Below are positions 24,009 to 36,931 of a DNA stretch of 61,097 nt, piece by piece; positions within the stretch are counted from its first letter, which is position 1; the number at the start of each line of letters is the position of its first letter. Source of the DNA: Ectothiorhodospiraceae bacterium (GTDB lineage Bacteria > Pseudomonadota > Gammaproteobacteria > Nitrococcales > Aquisalimonadaceae). The DNA lies in assembly GCA_007125985.1 (NCBI GenBank), contig SLCE01000006.1, positions 1 through 61,097 on the forward strand. Direction: 5' to 3'. Under the pieces are notes generated by a model that was given only the letters and a program-made list of their open reading frames with translations, ran no database searches and was not told the DNA's origin. Position numbers and translations under genes: made by a program.

Positions 24009-25109
24009 ATGAAGATCGAAATTCAACGCGAAAACCTGCTCCGCCCTCTCCAGGCCGTCATTGGTGTTGTCGAGCGTCGTCAGACACTGCCTGTGCTCGC
24101 GAACGTCCTCATGGTTGCAGATGACGATGGCTTGTCTCTGACCACCACCGACCTGGAAGTCGAACTGGTGGCACGCACCAGTGGCGGCATTCAGGAACCC
24201 GGGCAGATCACAGTCCCTGCACGCAAGCTCGTGGATATCGTCCGTAACCTCCCGGAGGGTGCCAGCGTTCGCCTGACGCTGGATCAGGACCGCGCTGTCG
24301 TCAGTGCTGAGCGGAGTCGATTCACCCTGGCCACCCTCCCTGCTACCGAGTTCCCGACTGTTGAAGACATCGGTGACACGGAGCCCGTACTGCTGCCCCA
24401 GGGACATCTTCGAGAACTCATTGAAAAAACACATTTCTCCATGGCCTTACAGGACGTCCGCTATTACCTGAACGGCCTACTGCTGGAGTTGGAACCGCAA
24501 CGGCTGCGGGCGGTCGCCACGGATGGGCACCGATTGGCCATGGGAGAGTTGCTGGGCGAGGTACAGGTTCAGAACAACCAACAGGTCATTGTCCCGCGGA
24601 AGGGTATTCAGGAATTGCTCAGACTTCTGGATGATACGGATGATCAGGTTAGACTCGAGTTGAGTGGCAACCATATCCGCGTCACCCTTCCGGAACTCCG
24701 GTTCACGTCCAAACTGATCGACGGACGTTTTCCTGATTACCAGCGAGTTATCCCGCATGTGGAAGGTAACGTGATGCTCGCAGACCGCGAAACGCTGCGG
24801 CAAGCCTTGGTACGGGCATCAATTCTTTCCAACGAAAAGTATCGCGGGGTGCGTTTCACGCTGGAGCAAGATGGCTTGAAGATCCAGTCGAATAACCCTG
24901 AGCAAGAACAAGCCGACGAAGAACTGGCGGTTGACTACAAGGGCACACCGCTGGAGGTGGGGTTCAATGCCAGCTACCTACTGGACGCACTGGCGGCGAT
25001 GGATAGCGAACAAGTACGCATGGGTCTGGTGGATGCCAACAGCAGTTGTCTGCTTCAGGATCCATCCAACGAGGGCTACAGCTACGTGGTCATGCCAATG
25101 AGGTTATGA
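24009..25109 (+). CDS. dnaN: DNA polymerase III sliding clamp (beta subunit)
   Basis: 366 residues, the standard length of the three-domain clamp. It begins MKIEIQRENLLRPLQAVIGV and ends SSCLLQDPSNEGYSYVVMPM plus RL, where VMPMRL is the clamp C-terminus. KTHFSMALQDVRYYLNGLLLE is also typical. The dimer encircles DNA and tethers polymerase III. It sits between the oriC candidate and recF. Confidence 0.97.
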   Translation: MKIEIQRENLLRPLQAVIGVVERRQTLPVLANVLMVADDDGLSLTTTDLEVELVARTSGGIQEPGQITVPARKLVDIVRNLPEGASVRLTLDQDRAVVSAERSRFTLATLPATEFPTVEDIGDTEPVLLPQGHLRELIEKTHFSMALQDVRYYLNGLLLELEPQRLRAVATDGHRLAMGELLGEVQVQNNQQVIVPRKGIQELLRLLDDTDDQVRLELSGNHIRVTLPELRFTSKLIDGRFPDYQRVIPHVEGNVMLADRETLRQALVRASILSNEKYRGVRFTLEQDGLKIQSNNPEQEQADEELAVDYKGTPLEVGFNASYLLDALAAMDSEQVRMGLVDANSSCLLQDPSNEGYSYVVMPMRL

Positions 25110-25152
25110 GGACCGCCGTGACCCCAATTTGTTCTTCCTGTATGCGGCAACG

Positions 25153-28675
<3,523 letters not shown>

Positions 28676-28692
28676 CCATAGTGGATGGTTGT

Positions 28693-28721
28693 AAAAAAAG
28701 GCCGCGACTGCGGCCTTTTTT
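28693..28721. terminator. Bidirectional rho-independent terminator between gyrB and plsC
   Basis: AAGGCCGC pairs with GCGGCCTT around a GACT loop (28698-28717), flanked by A7 on the left and T6 on the right. It can stop gyrB transcripts on the plus strand and the plsC operon on the minus strand. Confidence 0.9.
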
Positions 28722-28730
28722 CATGCTTCG

Positions 28731-28746
28731 TGTTCCACGTGGAACA
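28731..28746. promoter_or_regulatory. parS: parS site 2, behind gyrB
   Basis: TGTTCCACGTGGAACA, identical to the site inside recF. It lies in the short convergent gap between gyrB and the acyltransferase gene, right after the terminator. Confidence 0.9.
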
Positions 28747-28772
28747 AATCCGAACTCTGCCTGCTGGCCCAA

Positions 28773-28788
28773 GGTTCCACGTGGAACA
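28773..28788. promoter_or_regulatory. parS: parS site 3, behind gyrB
   Basis: GGTTCCACGTGGAACA differs from the other two sites only at the first base, keeping the 14-base inner palindrome. It starts 42 bases from site 2, about four helical turns. Confidence 0.85.
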
Positions 28789-28789
28789 T

Positions 28790-29593
28790 TCACTGCTTCC
28801 TTGGCCCATCCACCGGCTCTTCATATACCGTGCTGATGGCTCGTGTATTAGATTCGATCCAATCCTTCACTTCTGCGAGCATCGTCTCCGCATCCTTACC
28901 CTGAGGCTCAATCGGCTTCCCGATGCGAACCCGGATCTCCCCCGGATATTTAAGGAAGGAGTTCCTTGGCCAACATTCGCCCGCATTGTGCGCCACCGGC
29001 ACGATTGGGGTGCCGGTCTCCACGGAAAGTATTGCCCCACCTGGCCGATAGTGGCCGCTCCGCCCGGCCGGTATGCGAGTGCCCTCGGGAAAAACGATGA
29101 TCCAACGCCCTTCCCGGATACGTTCAATCCCCTGTTCCAGCATCTGCTCAACGGCCTTATTGCGCGCGCCGCGATCAATTGCAATGGGATGCAACAGACC
29201 CAGTGCCCAGCCGATCAAAGGAACTTTCAGCAATTCCTGCTTGAGCACCCAGGTCTGCGGATGGAACCAGTACTGGGTTGCCAGAGTCTCCCAGGCCGAT
29301 TGATGTTTGCTCATGACAATGCACGGCTGTCCGGGTACATGTTCCTCACCTTCGACGCGATAGCGCATTCCGCAGCAAAGCCGGGCCCACCACAGGAGAA
29401 AGAAGCTCCAACGGATGAACAGCCAGTACCGTGCCCGATAGGGCAACAGCAAGGCGATCAGTATGCCGAGCGTGCCGAACAACAGCGTCGCCGTCAGCGC
29501 ACCGGCTGCCCACACGATGGACCCGGGCAAGGCCAGCAGCTTCTCCTTCATGGAACGCTGGATAAGCGGGGGTGGTCGGCGGGTTTTACTCAC
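28790..29593 (-). CDS. plsC: 1-acyl-sn-glycerol-3-phosphate acyltransferase (PlsC family)
   Basis: 267 residues. After one or two N-terminal membrane helices (about 15-65) comes the acyltransferase core: MSKHQSAWETL, the HX4-acid motif with Glu in place of the more common Asp, and FPEGTRIPAG, motif III. The family adds the second acyl chain to make phosphatidic acid, or acylates a related lipid. It is last in the glyQ-glyS-gmhB-plsC operon, starting 30 bases after gmhB. Whether it is the main PlsC of the cell is unknown. Confidence 0.85.
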   Translation of the reverse strand: MSKTRRPPPLIQRSMKEKLLALPGSIVWAAGALTATLLFGTLGILIALLLPYRARYWLFIRWSFFLLWWARLCCGMRYRVEGEEHVPGQPCIVMSKHQSAWETLATQYWFHPQTWVLKQELLKVPLIGWALGLLHPIAIDRGARNKAVEQMLEQGIERIREGRWIIVFPEGTRIPAGRSGHYRPGGAILSVETGTPIVPVAHNAGECWPRNSFLKYPGEIRVRIGKPIEPQGKDAETMLAEVKDWIESNTRAISTVYEEPVDGPRKQ

Positions 29594-29623
29594 GTGTTCT
29601 CCTCCATGTTCTCAATCTTGTCA

Positions 29624-30160
29624 TCAATCGTATTGCAGAAGTGATTCCACCGCCGCCGCCAGATCCGGAAAAATAACGGCATCCCCTGCTGCCCCGCGTT
29701 CCAACGTTCGCCGGCCCTTCCCTGTGAGCACCAGAATGGGCCGGGCCCCCACGACACGCGCCGCCACCAGATCCCGTTCAGCGTCACCAATCACCGGGAC
29801 GCCGGATAACGGGAATCCGAGTTCCTTGGAGGCCTGGAGGAGCAGACCGGGTTCCGGTTTCCGACAGCCACAGTGATCGTCTGGCCCATGGGGGCAAACG
29901 AAAATCCCATCCACCTGCCCACCGGCGTTGCGCACAAGCTGACGTAGCCGGCAATGCATTTCTTCCAGAATGTCCTGGCTGAAGTATCCGCGAGCGATGC
30001 CGGATTGATTTGTGCAGACTGCGACTGCCCAACCGGAACGGGAAAGCCTGGCGATGGCCTCGATACTGCCGGGGATGGGCTGCCATTCCTGAACGCTGCG
30101 GATGTAGTGATCAGAGTCCTGATTGATCACTCCGTCGCGGTCAAGAATGACAGCTTTCAT
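29624..30160 (-). CDS. gmhB: D-glycero-beta-D-manno-heptose-1,7-bisphosphate 7-phosphatase
   Basis: 178 residues of the HAD superfamily. The nucleophile motif is ILDRDGVIN (residues 5-13), motif II is TNQSGIARGYF, and CPHGPDDHCGCRKPEPG is the zinc loop specific to GmhB and its relatives. VIGDAERDLVAARVVG is the C-terminal acidic motif. It acts in ADP-heptose synthesis for the LPS core. It lies 17 bases after glyS, an arrangement common in gammaproteobacteria. Confidence 0.93.
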   Translation of the reverse strand: MKAVILDRDGVINQDSDHYIRSVQEWQPIPGSIEAIARLSRSGWAVAVCTNQSGIARGYFSQDILEEMHCRLRQLVRNAGGQVDGIFVCPHGPDDHCGCRKPEPGLLLQASKELGFPLSGVPVIGDAERDLVAARVVGARPILVLTGKGRRTLERGAAGDAVIFPDLAAAVESLLQYD

Positions 30161-30177
30161 CGGAGGTGCCCGCCCGC

Positions 30178-32289
30178 CTAGGTGTTGCCCGACGGCAGCT
30201 GGGAAATATCGGCGACGCTACCGAACAACGCAGCCAGCTGCGCCAGGAGCGCGAGGCGGTTCTCACGGACTGCCGGGTCGTCCGCCATGACCATGACTTG
30301 CTCGAAGAACGCATCTACCGTATCCCGGAGTCCGGCAAGACGACGCAAGGCCCGTTCGTACTCACCCCGTCGGGCGTAGGCTTCCACATCTGCGGTCAGC
30401 GGCTGAACCGTGTCGTAAAGGCTTCGTTCCTCGGCGCAGGTAAAGCGCGCCGGATCCGGTTGCCCGTGGCTCCCGCCCGCCTTGCGCAGAATGTTCTTCA
30501 CGCGCTTGTTGGCGGCGGCCAGACTGGCAGCCTCCTCCAGTTTCAGGAAGCTGCTGCACGCCAGCAGCCGACGATGGAAATCCACTGGATCATCAATGGC
30601 TTGTGGGTCATCCCCCGGCGAGCCCACGCGCACTGCGCGTACGGCCTCGAACAGTTCCGGCTGGTACCCCTGTTCCTGATAGTAGCCACGGAGGCGTTCC
30701 ATACAGAAATCCAGCACCGCATCCACCTGGGCCAGGGCGTTCACGTCGTCAGGCTGGTGGTCGGCGGCGAGTTCCAGCACGGTGCGCAGGGAGATACTGC
30801 GCTCCCGCTCCACCACGGTGCGCATCAGCCCCAATGCGGCGCGGCGGAGTGCAAACGGGTCTTTGTCACCACTGGGCGCTTGACCGATGGCGAAAATCCC
30901 CAGCAATGTATCGGCGCGGGCAGAAATCGCCAGTACCTGTCCTAACGACGTCCCGGCCACTTCGTCGCCGGCAAAGCGGGGTTGATAGATTTCATCCAAC
31001 GCCTCGGGAATTCCATCCCCCAGGCCATCATGCTTCGCGTAATAACGGCCCATGATGCCCTGGAGTTCCGGAAACTCCCCCACCATCTCAGTGAGCAGAT
31101 CGCAGCGTGCCAGCATGGCGGCCTGTTCCGCCACACTCGGGTCCACGCCGAAGGGTTCAGCCAGATGCCGTGCCAGGGCGGCGACGCGCAGCGCCTGATC
31201 GTGGAGCGTTCCCAGTTTTCTCTGGAACACAATATCGCGCAGCTCGGGGATGCGGTCCGCCAGCGGTCGCTTGCGGTCCTGATCCCAGAAGAACGCCGCA
31301 TCCGCCAGACGCGGCCGGATCACCCGCTCGTTCCCGTGTGCCACCTGTTTCAGATCCCGGCTTTCCAGGTTGGCCATGGTGATGAATCGTGGCATCAGGC
31401 GACCCTTCGTGTCCCGGACCGGGAAGTATTTCTGATGTCCCTGCATGCTCGAGATCAGGGCTTCCGGAGGCACGTCGAGAAAACGCTCCTCAAAACGTCC
31501 CACCACGGGCACAGGCCACTCCACAAGCGCGGTGACTTCGTCCAGCAGGGCTTCGTCGATAACCGCCTCTCCGCCCAACTCAGTGGCGGCCTTGCGGGCA
31601 CCTTCCAATACCAGCTCCCGCCGCTGGTCGAAATCCGCCACCACGTAGCCCTGGCTTTCCAGTATCTGTGCATACGTGCGCGGCTCGTGGAGCGGCAGCG
31701 GTTCCGGGGCGTGGAACCGGTGTCCGCGGGTTTCACGGCCGCTGGTCACCCCCAGGATCTCGGCCGGCACCACGGCGTCGCCAAGCAGCATTACCAGCCA
31801 GTGCACCGGGCGTACAAAGGCCACCTCGCTATCACCCCAGCGCATGCGCTTCGGGATCGGCAATCGGGCAAGCGCCTGATCCACCAGCTCCGGCAGCAGC
31901 GCTTCGGCCGGCTTGCCTTCCCGGGTGCCGCGGTACACCAGCCAGGCGCCTTTGTCCGTTTCCATGGTCTCCAAGGCTTCCGGTAAAACGCCGCAGGATG
32001 CGGCAAAGCCCGTCGCCGCGCGGGTGAACTTCCCGTCCGCGTCATAGGCGGACTTCAGGGCCGGCCCCCGCCGTTCAATGGCTTCGTCCGCCTGACGGGT
32101 CTGAAGCCCCTCCACCAGTACGGCCAGACGGCGTGGGCTGGCAAAGGCGCGATGGGATGCGAAACCGAGCCCAGCCTTCTCCAGTCCCTGAACCAGGTTA
32201 CCGTGGAATGCATTCATCAATCCGCGCAGCGCCGTGGGAGGGAGCTCTTCGGTACCGATCTCTACCAGCAGATCACGGGTATCGCTCAT
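30178..32289 (-). CDS. glyS: Glycyl-tRNA synthetase beta subunit
   Basis: 703 residues. It starts [20 protein letters not shown], the family N-terminus; the frame is open much further upstream but that part is antisense to gly[18 protein letters not shown] and [20 protein letters not shown] are conserved blocks, and a DALR anticodon-binding domain forms the C-terminus. Its ATG overlaps the glyQ stop by four bases, ensuring paired synthesis of the alpha2beta2 enzyme. Confidence 0.97.
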   Translation of the reverse strand: MSDTRDLLVEIGTEELPPTALRGLMNAFHGNLVQGLEKAGLGFASHRAFASPRRLAVLVEGLQTRQADEAIERRGPALKSAYDADGKFTRAATGFAASCGVLPEALETMETDKGAWLVYRGTREGKPAEALLPELVDQALARLPIPKRMRWGDSEVAFVRPVHWLVMLLGDAVVPAEILGVTSGRETRGHRFHAPEPLPLHEPRTYAQILESQGYVVADFDQRRELVLEGARKAATELGGEAVIDEALLDEVTALVEWPVPVVGRFEERFLDVPPEALISSMQGHQKYFPVRDTKGRLMPRFITMANLESRDLKQVAHGNERVIRPRLADAAFFWDQDRKRPLADRIPELRDIVFQRKLGTLHDQALRVAALARHLAEPFGVDPSVAEQAAMLARCDLLTEMVGEFPELQGIMGRYYAKHDGLGDGIPEALDEIYQPRFAGDEVAGTSLGQVLAISARADTLLGIFAIGQAPSGDKDPFALRRAALGLMRTVVERERSISLRTVLELAADHQPDDVNALAQVDAVLDFCMERLRGYYQEQGYQPELFEAVRAVRVGSPGDDPQAIDDPVDFHRRLLACSSFLKLEEAASLAAANKRVKNILRKAGGSHGQPDPARFTCAEERSLYDTVQPLTADVEAYARRGEYERALRRLAGLRDTVDAFFEQVMVMADDPAVRENRLALLAQLAALFGSVADISQLPSGNT

Positions 32290-33227
32290 GCCTTCGCCTC
32301 CTGCGCCAGCGGGAACCCCAGTTCCTCCCGTCGGGTGTAGTACAACTCTGCCACGCCGCGGGCCAGGCCTCGCACACGCAGAATGTAGCGCTGCCGCTCT
32401 GTCACGGAGATGGCATGACGTGCATCCAGTAGATTGAAGGTGTGTGACGCTTTCAGGCACTGCTCATAGGCAGGCAGCGGCAGGCCCAGGTCGATGAGAC
32501 GCTGGCTTTCCCGTTCGCACTGTTCAAACCAGCCGAAAAGCGCTTCGGTATCCGCATGTTCAAAATTGTACGCTGATTGCTCCACCTCGTTCTGGTGGTA
32601 GACGTCACCATAGGTGACCACGCCGTTGGGTCCCCGTGTCCACACCAGGTCGTAGACGCTTTCCACCGCCTGCAGGTACATGGCGATGCGTTCCAGACCG
32701 TAGGTGATCTCTCCCATCACAGGGCGGCAGTCCAAGCCGCCCACCTGCTGGAAATAGGTGAACTGCGTGATCTCCATCCCGTTGAGCCAGACCTCCCAGC
32801 CCAGCCCCCAGGCACCCAGGGTCGGCGATTCCCAGTTGTCCTCCACGAAGCGGACATCGTGGACGCCGAGATCCAGTCCCAGATGACGTAGAGAGCCGAG
32901 ATAAAGCTCCTGGATATCATCCGGCGAAGGCTTCATCACGACTTGGAACTGATAATAGTGCTGAAGGCGATTGGGGTTTTCACCGTAACGACCGTCGGTG
33001 GGTCGGCGCGAGGGCTGCACATAGGCCGCGTTCCACGGTTCCGGCCCCACCGCGCGCAGGAAGGTGGCCGGATGGAACGTACCGGCCCCCACTTCCATGT
33101 CGAGAGGCTGCAGAACCACACAGCCGCGTTGGGCCCAGTATTCCTGCAGCGCGAGAATCAGCCCCTGAAAGGTACTGATGTCATGTCTGCTCAGCGTTGC
33201 TGCCTCTTCAGCCAAGACACACCCCAT
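32286..33227 (-). CDS. glyQ: Glycyl-tRNA synthetase alpha subunit
   Basis: About 313 residues, the catalytic subunit. [18 protein letters not shown] and [19 protein letters not shown], then [20 protein letters not shown], are diagnostic. The start is uncertain: the ATG at 33227 adds about ten residues ([12 protein letters not shown]) to the usual N-terminus and has no clear ribosome site, while a GAAGAGG lies shortly before a non-ATG position nearer [10 protein letters not shown]. It heads the operon glyQ-glyS-gmhB-plsC. Confidence 0.95.
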   Translation of the reverse strand: MGCVLAEEAATLSRHDISTFQGLILALQEYWAQRGCVVLQPLDMEVGAGTFHPATFLRAVGPEPWNAAYVQPSRRPTDGRYGENPNRLQHYYQFQVVMKPSPDDIQELYLGSLRHLGLDLGVHDVRFVEDNWESPTLGAWGLGWEVWLNGMEITQFTYFQQVGGLDCRPVMGEITYGLERIAMYLQAVESVYDLVWTRGPNGVVTYGDVYHQNEVEQSAYNFEHADTEALFGWFEQCERESQRLIDLGLPLPAYEQCLKASHTFNLLDARHAISVTERQRYILRVRGLARGVAELYYTRREELGFPLAQEAKA

Positions 33228-33399
33228 GGTATATGAAACAGAAAACCCCCTGCGCCGCGCATGACGGAGACGCAGGCAAGACCGGCCCCGCCGGGCCGTG
33301 CAACAGCGACGGAGTATACCCTGTCCGCCGGCCCCTTGTATAAAGCCGCCGGCAGCGGAACTCCCGAATCCGTAACGGTTTTCCCCGGGGAGGACTGCC

Positions 33400-33888
33400 A
33401 TGGGGACGCTGCTGACCAGCAATGGCGAAACCGAGACCTGGTATCGGCTTGTGATGGAGGCGGAGCAGACGGCGCAGCAGTATCTGCCCGAGATCACAGA
33501 GAGTTACCTGGTCTTTTTGCTGATGCGTTACCTGAGGCGCCGGGATCTGCTGCGCCGGGTCATGGCGCTCACCTATCTGCGTGCCATGCACAGTGCGGGA
33601 AGACTTCAACAAGAGCGCCTGCAGGACGTGGGGGATCAATGTCTGATCCTGGCGGGTCTGTTTCCAGGGCAGGCGGAACGCCGCCGTGTCGCGGTGGACT
33701 ATTACGTGGCCCTGGGGCGTGGCGCCTATTCCCGCCGCGCGGCCATGGACTCTGGTGCTGATGCCTCGGTTTACGCCAGTCTGGCGGAAACCTTTCCGGA
33801 ATTGATCCGCGTTATGCGTGCAATCCGACCGGATGAGCAACTTCCGCCCGCCCCGCCCCACGGCGTGCCGCAGGGGCGGAACCACTGA
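33400..33888 (+). CDS. Conserved-looking helical protein, function unknown
   Basis: 162 residues; GGGGAGGA lies before the ATG. The protein is all-helical in appearance: [53 protein letters not shown], then [20 protein letters not shown]. The last 20 residues are Pro/Gly-rich and probably disordered. There is no signal peptide or membrane segment. It is 67 bases upstream of a PP-loop ATPase and TusA-like gene on the same strand, so it may belong to that sulfur-handling group. I do not recognise the family. Confidence 0.75.
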   Translation: MGTLLTSNGETETWYRLVMEAEQTAQQYLPEITESYLVFLLMRYLRRRDLLRRVMALTYLRAMHSAGRLQQERLQDVGDQCLILAGLFPGQAERRRVAVDYYVALGRGAYSRRAAMDSGADASVYASLAETFPELIRVMRAIRPDEQLPPAPPHGVPQGRNH

Positions 33889-33955
33889 GGCATGGCGATC
33901 GGCCCCCGACCATGCGTATCATGTGCGGTTTACCAATAGTCGATCCGCGCCTCTT

Positions 33956-35005
33956 ATGACTCGACCGATTCGCGCCGTTGCCCTGATCTCCGGTGGCCTG
34001 GATTCCATGCTGGCGGCTCGCCTGATCCAGGATCAGGGAGTCCATGTGGAAGGCTTGAACTTCTACACCGGCTTCTGTGTGGAAGGGCATACCCACGCCA
34101 TCCGACGCCACGACCGAGACCGCCCGAAACGCAACAATGCCCTCTGGGTGGCCGAACAACTCGGCGTCCCGCTGCATATTGTGGACGTGGTGGAAGACTA
34201 CAAGGATGTGGTGATCAATCCTCGCCATGGTTACGGGCAGTTCATGAACCCATGCCTGGACTGCAAGGGCTTCATGGTGGCGCGTGCCCGCGAATGGATG
34301 GAGCAGCACGACTTCGATTTCATCATTACCGGCGAAGTGATCGGGCAGCGACCGAAGTCACAGCTGCGCCGCAGCATGCCCATCGTCGCCCGCGAATCCG
34401 GTGCCGGCGACCGGCTTTTGCGGCCCCTGTGCGCCAAGCTGCTGGAGCCCACCCTGCCCGAGCGGGAAGGCTGGGTGGATCGTGAACAACTGCTGGACTG
34501 GAGCGGCCGCAGCCGCAAACCCCAGATCGAGCTTGCCGAAGCCTTCGGTTTTGAGGATTACGCCCAGCCTGCGGGGGGCTGCTGCTTTCTGACCGACCCC
34601 TATTACAGCCGCAAGCTGCGGGATCTGTGGCAAGCCCGCGGCGAACGGCGCTATGAGCTGGATGACATCATGTTGCTCAAGGTGGGGCGGCATTTGCGAC
34701 CGCGGCCGCACTTCAAGCTCATTATCGCCCGCGAGGAGGGCGAGAACCGCTTCCTGCAGGGTTATCGACGCGCGTTCACCCACCTGGAGCCCGTGACTCA
34801 TCCAGGACCGCTGTGCCTGCTTGATGGCGAAGCCAGTGACGAAGACCTGCAATTGGCCGCCCGCCTGGTCGCGCGCTTCAGCCGCGGCCGCGAAGCGCCC
34901 TCGGTGACGGTGGCAGTGGCCGGTGCCGGCGGTGCTGACCGTCGGGAACTCTCCGTACCCCCCCTCCCGGTGGAACAGGTCCCGCAAGAGTGGTACATCA
35001 CATGA
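33956..35005 (+). CDS. PP-loop ATPase related to MnmA/ThiI thiouridine synthases
   Basis: 349 residues. The ATP-pyrophosphatase loop is SGGLDS (residues 12-17). NPCLDCK (C100, C103) sits where MnmA has its NPxxxC catalytic cysteine, and GGCCFLTD (C209, C210) where MnmA has the second, so a thiolation chemistry is likely. The rest differs from MnmA: no MnmA-type C-terminal barrel, and instead LKVGRHLRPRPHFKLIIARE with a C-terminal domain of unknown role. The frame is open upstream, but MTRPIRAVAL at 33956 gives a normal PP-loop start. Its stop overlaps the TusA-like ATG. Confidence 0.82.
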   Translation: MTRPIRAVALISGGLDSMLAARLIQDQGVHVEGLNFYTGFCVEGHTHAIRRHDRDRPKRNNALWVAEQLGVPLHIVDVVEDYKDVVINPRHGYGQFMNPCLDCKGFMVARAREWMEQHDFDFIITGEVIGQRPKSQLRRSMPIVARESGAGDRLLRPLCAKLLEPTLPEREGWVDREQLLDWSGRSRKPQIELAEAFGFEDYAQPAGGCCFLTDPYYSRKLRDLWQARGERRYELDDIMLLKVGRHLRPRPHFKLIIAREEGENRFLQGYRRAFTHLEPVTHPGPLCLLDGEASDEDLQLAARLVARFSRGREAPSVTVAVAGAGGADRRELSVPPLPVEQVPQEWYIT

Positions 35006-35232
35006 GCGACCATCCGGTCCTGGTCGACGCCCAGGGGCTGTTATGTCCCATGCCGGTTATCCGACTTCAGCAGGCAGCAGCCGACGCCGAATCCGGAGAT
35101 GAGATCGAGGTGATCGCCACCGACCCGGGCGTACGGGCGGATATTCCCGCCTGGTGCCGGGTCCACGGGCACCACGTCGTGGATATCCAGGAGGAGGAGA
35201 TTACCATCCGGGTCAGGGTCCGCCTTCGCTGA
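35002..35232 (+). CDS. TusA-family sulfur carrier protein
   Basis: 76 residues. LVDAQGLLCPMPVIRLQQA contains the family CPxP motif, with Cys15 as the sulfur-carrying residue. TusA proteins pass persulfide sulfur to thiolating enzymes; in E. coli TusA feeds MnmA via TusBCD and TusE. The ATG overlaps the stop of the PP-loop gene (ATGA), so the two are translationally coupled, which suggests this carrier feeds that enzyme. It could instead serve sulfur oxidation, as some TusA paralogues do. Confidence 0.88.
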   Translation: MSDHPVLVDAQGLLCPMPVIRLQQAAADAESGDEIEVIATDPGVRADIPAWCRVHGHHVVDIQEEEITIRVRVRLR

Positions 35233-35241
35233 CGCAGGAAA

Positions 35242-35258
35242 TGCCCTTTATTGGTGCA
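35242..35258 (+). promoter_or_regulatory. NtrC-type site 1 upstream of glnA
   Basis: TGCCCTTTATTGGTGCA. The right half TTGGTGCA is perfect for the NtrC palindrome (TGCACC, spacer, GGTGCA), the left half is degenerate. It lies 31 bases from site 2, about three helical turns. Confidence 0.65.
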
Positions 35259-35272
35259 CTTCCTGAAGAGTT

Positions 35273-35289
35273 TGCACTATATTGGTGCT
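35273..35289 (+). promoter_or_regulatory. NtrC-type site 2 upstream of glnA
   Basis: TGCACTATATTGGTGCT, a close match to the NtrC palindrome with both half-sites recognisable. It is 80 bases before the sigma-54 promoter, a normal enhancer position. A weaker third site (TGCACCATGAATGGCCA) occupies 35315-35331. Confidence 0.8.
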
Positions 35290-35352
35290 TTTCCAGGCCC
35301 GCTTTTCGCGCACTTGCACCATGAATGGCCAATTTCCGCGGCATAAGGGTGC

Positions 35353-35368
35353 TGGCACGGTTTCTGCT
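35353..35368 (+). promoter_or_regulatory. Sigma-54 promoter of glnA
   Basis: TGGCACGGTTTCTGCT matches the sigma-54 consensus TGGCACG-N4-TTGCW with one mismatch (C for the first T of TTGC), keeping the invariant GG and GC at the right distance. Transcription would start about 40 bases before the glnA ATG. Confidence 0.85.
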
Positions 35369-35418
35369 AACTATCTGGACGAATTCGTTTTGCGTTTGCA
35401 CCCAACTGGAGGTCAAGC

Positions 35419-36834
35419 ATGGCTCGCACCGCAGCTGATATCCTGAAACTCATCAAGGATGAGAATATCAAGTTCGTTGATTTCCGTTTTACGGACACCA
35501 AGGGCAAGGAACAGCACGTGACTGTTCCGGCATCCACCGTCGAGGACGAGACGTTCGAAGACGGCAAGATGTTTGACGGCTCGTCCATCGCCGGCTGGAA
35601 GGGCATCAACGAGTCGGACATGATCCTGATGCCGGATCCGGATACTGCGGCACTGGATCCCTTTTTCGATGAACCGACGCTGAACATTACCTGCGACATC
35701 ATCGAACCCAACACCATGCAGGGTTATGAGCGCGATCCGCGCTCCATCGCCAAGCGTGCCGAGGCCTACCTGAAATCCACCGGTCTGGGTGACTCCGCGT
35801 TCTTCGGTCCCGAGCCGGAATTCTTCATCTTCGACGATGTGCGTTTCGGCGCCGACATGAGCGGCACGTTCTACAAAATCGACTCGGAGGAAGCCGGCTG
35901 GAACTCCGAGCGCGTCTATGAAGACGGCAACATGGGCCACCGCCCCAAGGTCAAAGGCGGCTATTTCCCGGTGCCGCCGGTGGATGGTTTGCACGATATC
36001 CGTACCGCCATGTGTCTGGCTCTGGAGGAAATGGGCCTCCCGGTGGAAGTGCATCACCATGAGGTGGCCACTGCCGGCCAGTGTGAGATCGGGGTCAAGT
36101 TCAACACACTGGTACGCAAGGCTGACGAAGTGCAGACTCTGAAGTACGTGGTGCATAACGTGGCTGCCGCATACGGCAAGACCGCCACCTTCATGCCCAA
36201 GCCGCTGGTGGGAGATAACGGTTCCGGCATGCACGTGCACCAGTCCTTCTCCAAGGACGGCGTCAACCAGTTCTCCGGCGACGAGTACGGCGGGCTGTCG
36301 GAAACCGCGCTGTACTACATCGGCGGTATCATCAAGCACGCCAAGGCCATCAACGCCTTCACCAACGCCTCCACCAACAGCTACAAGCGTCTGGTACCGG
36401 GCTTCGAAGCGCCGGTGCTGCTGGCCTACTCCGCCCGGAACCGCTCGGCTTCCATCCGGATCCCCTGGATCTCCAACCCGAAGGCGCGCCGGATTGAAGC
36501 CCGGTTCCCGGATCCCACCGGAAACCCGTATCTGGCCTTCTCGGCGCTGCTGATGGCTGGCCTCGACGGCATCCAGAACAAGGTCCACCCGGGCGATGCC
36601 ATGGACAAGGATCTTTACGATCTGCCGCCGGAAGAGGAAAAGGATATCCCCAAGGTTGCGTTCAGCCTGGAAGAGGCGCTGGAATGCCTGGATCAGGACC
36701 GCGAGTTTCTCAAGGCCGGCGGTGTGTTCACCGACGACGTCATCGACGCCTACATCGAGCTCAAGATGGACGAGGTCACGCGCCTGCGCATGACCACCCA
36801 TCCGGTGGAGTTCGATATGTACTACAGCGTCTGA
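35419..36834 (+). CDS. glnA: Glutamine synthetase, type I
   Basis: 471 residues, the standard dodecameric GSI length. [19 protein letters not shown] and [19 protein letters not shown] are the family signatures, and [15 protein letters not shown] contains the tyrosine adenylylated in the GlnE-regulated subtype. It fixes ammonium onto glutamate. TGGAGGT precedes the ATG. Sigma-54/NtrC control sites lie upstream, and the sensor-regulator pair ntrBC follows two genes on, as in enterics. Confidence 0.98.
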   Translation: MARTAADILKLIKDENIKFVDFRFTDTKGKEQHVTVPASTVEDETFEDGKMFDGSSIAGWKGINESDMILMPDPDTAALDPFFDEPTLNITCDIIEPNTMQGYERDPRSIAKRAEAYLKSTGLGDSAFFGPEPEFFIFDDVRFGADMSGTFYKIDSEEAGWNSERVYEDGNMGHRPKVKGGYFPVPPVDGLHDIRTAMCLALEEMGLPVEVHHHEVATAGQCEIGVKFNTLVRKADEVQTLKYVVHNVAAAYGKTATFMPKPLVGDNGSGMHVHQSFSKDGVNQFSGDEYGGLSETALYYIGGIIKHAKAINAFTNASTNSYKRLVPGFEAPVLLAYSARNRSASIRIPWISNPKARRIEARFPDPTGNPYLAFSALLMAGLDGIQNKVHPGDAMDKDLYDLPPEEEKDIPKVAFSLEEALECLDQDREFLKAGGVFTDDVIDAYIELKMDEVTRLRMTTHPVEFDMYYSV

Positions 36835-36856
36835 GGCGCTTGCCTCGCACCATGTT

Positions 36857-36880
36857 TCGGGGGCCCGACCGGGCCCCCGA
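36857..36880 (+). terminator. Strong hairpin after glnA
   Basis: TCGGGGGCCC pairs perfectly with GGGCCCCCGA around GACC. It begins 22 bases after the glnA stop. The T-run is missing (ATATGATT follows), so it may act with Rho or mainly protect the glnA transcript end. Confidence 0.65.
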
Positions 36881-36931
36881 TATGATTACCCCCTATTGTC
36901 ACCCGCCCCGCACTGGCCTACATTGCCAGTC

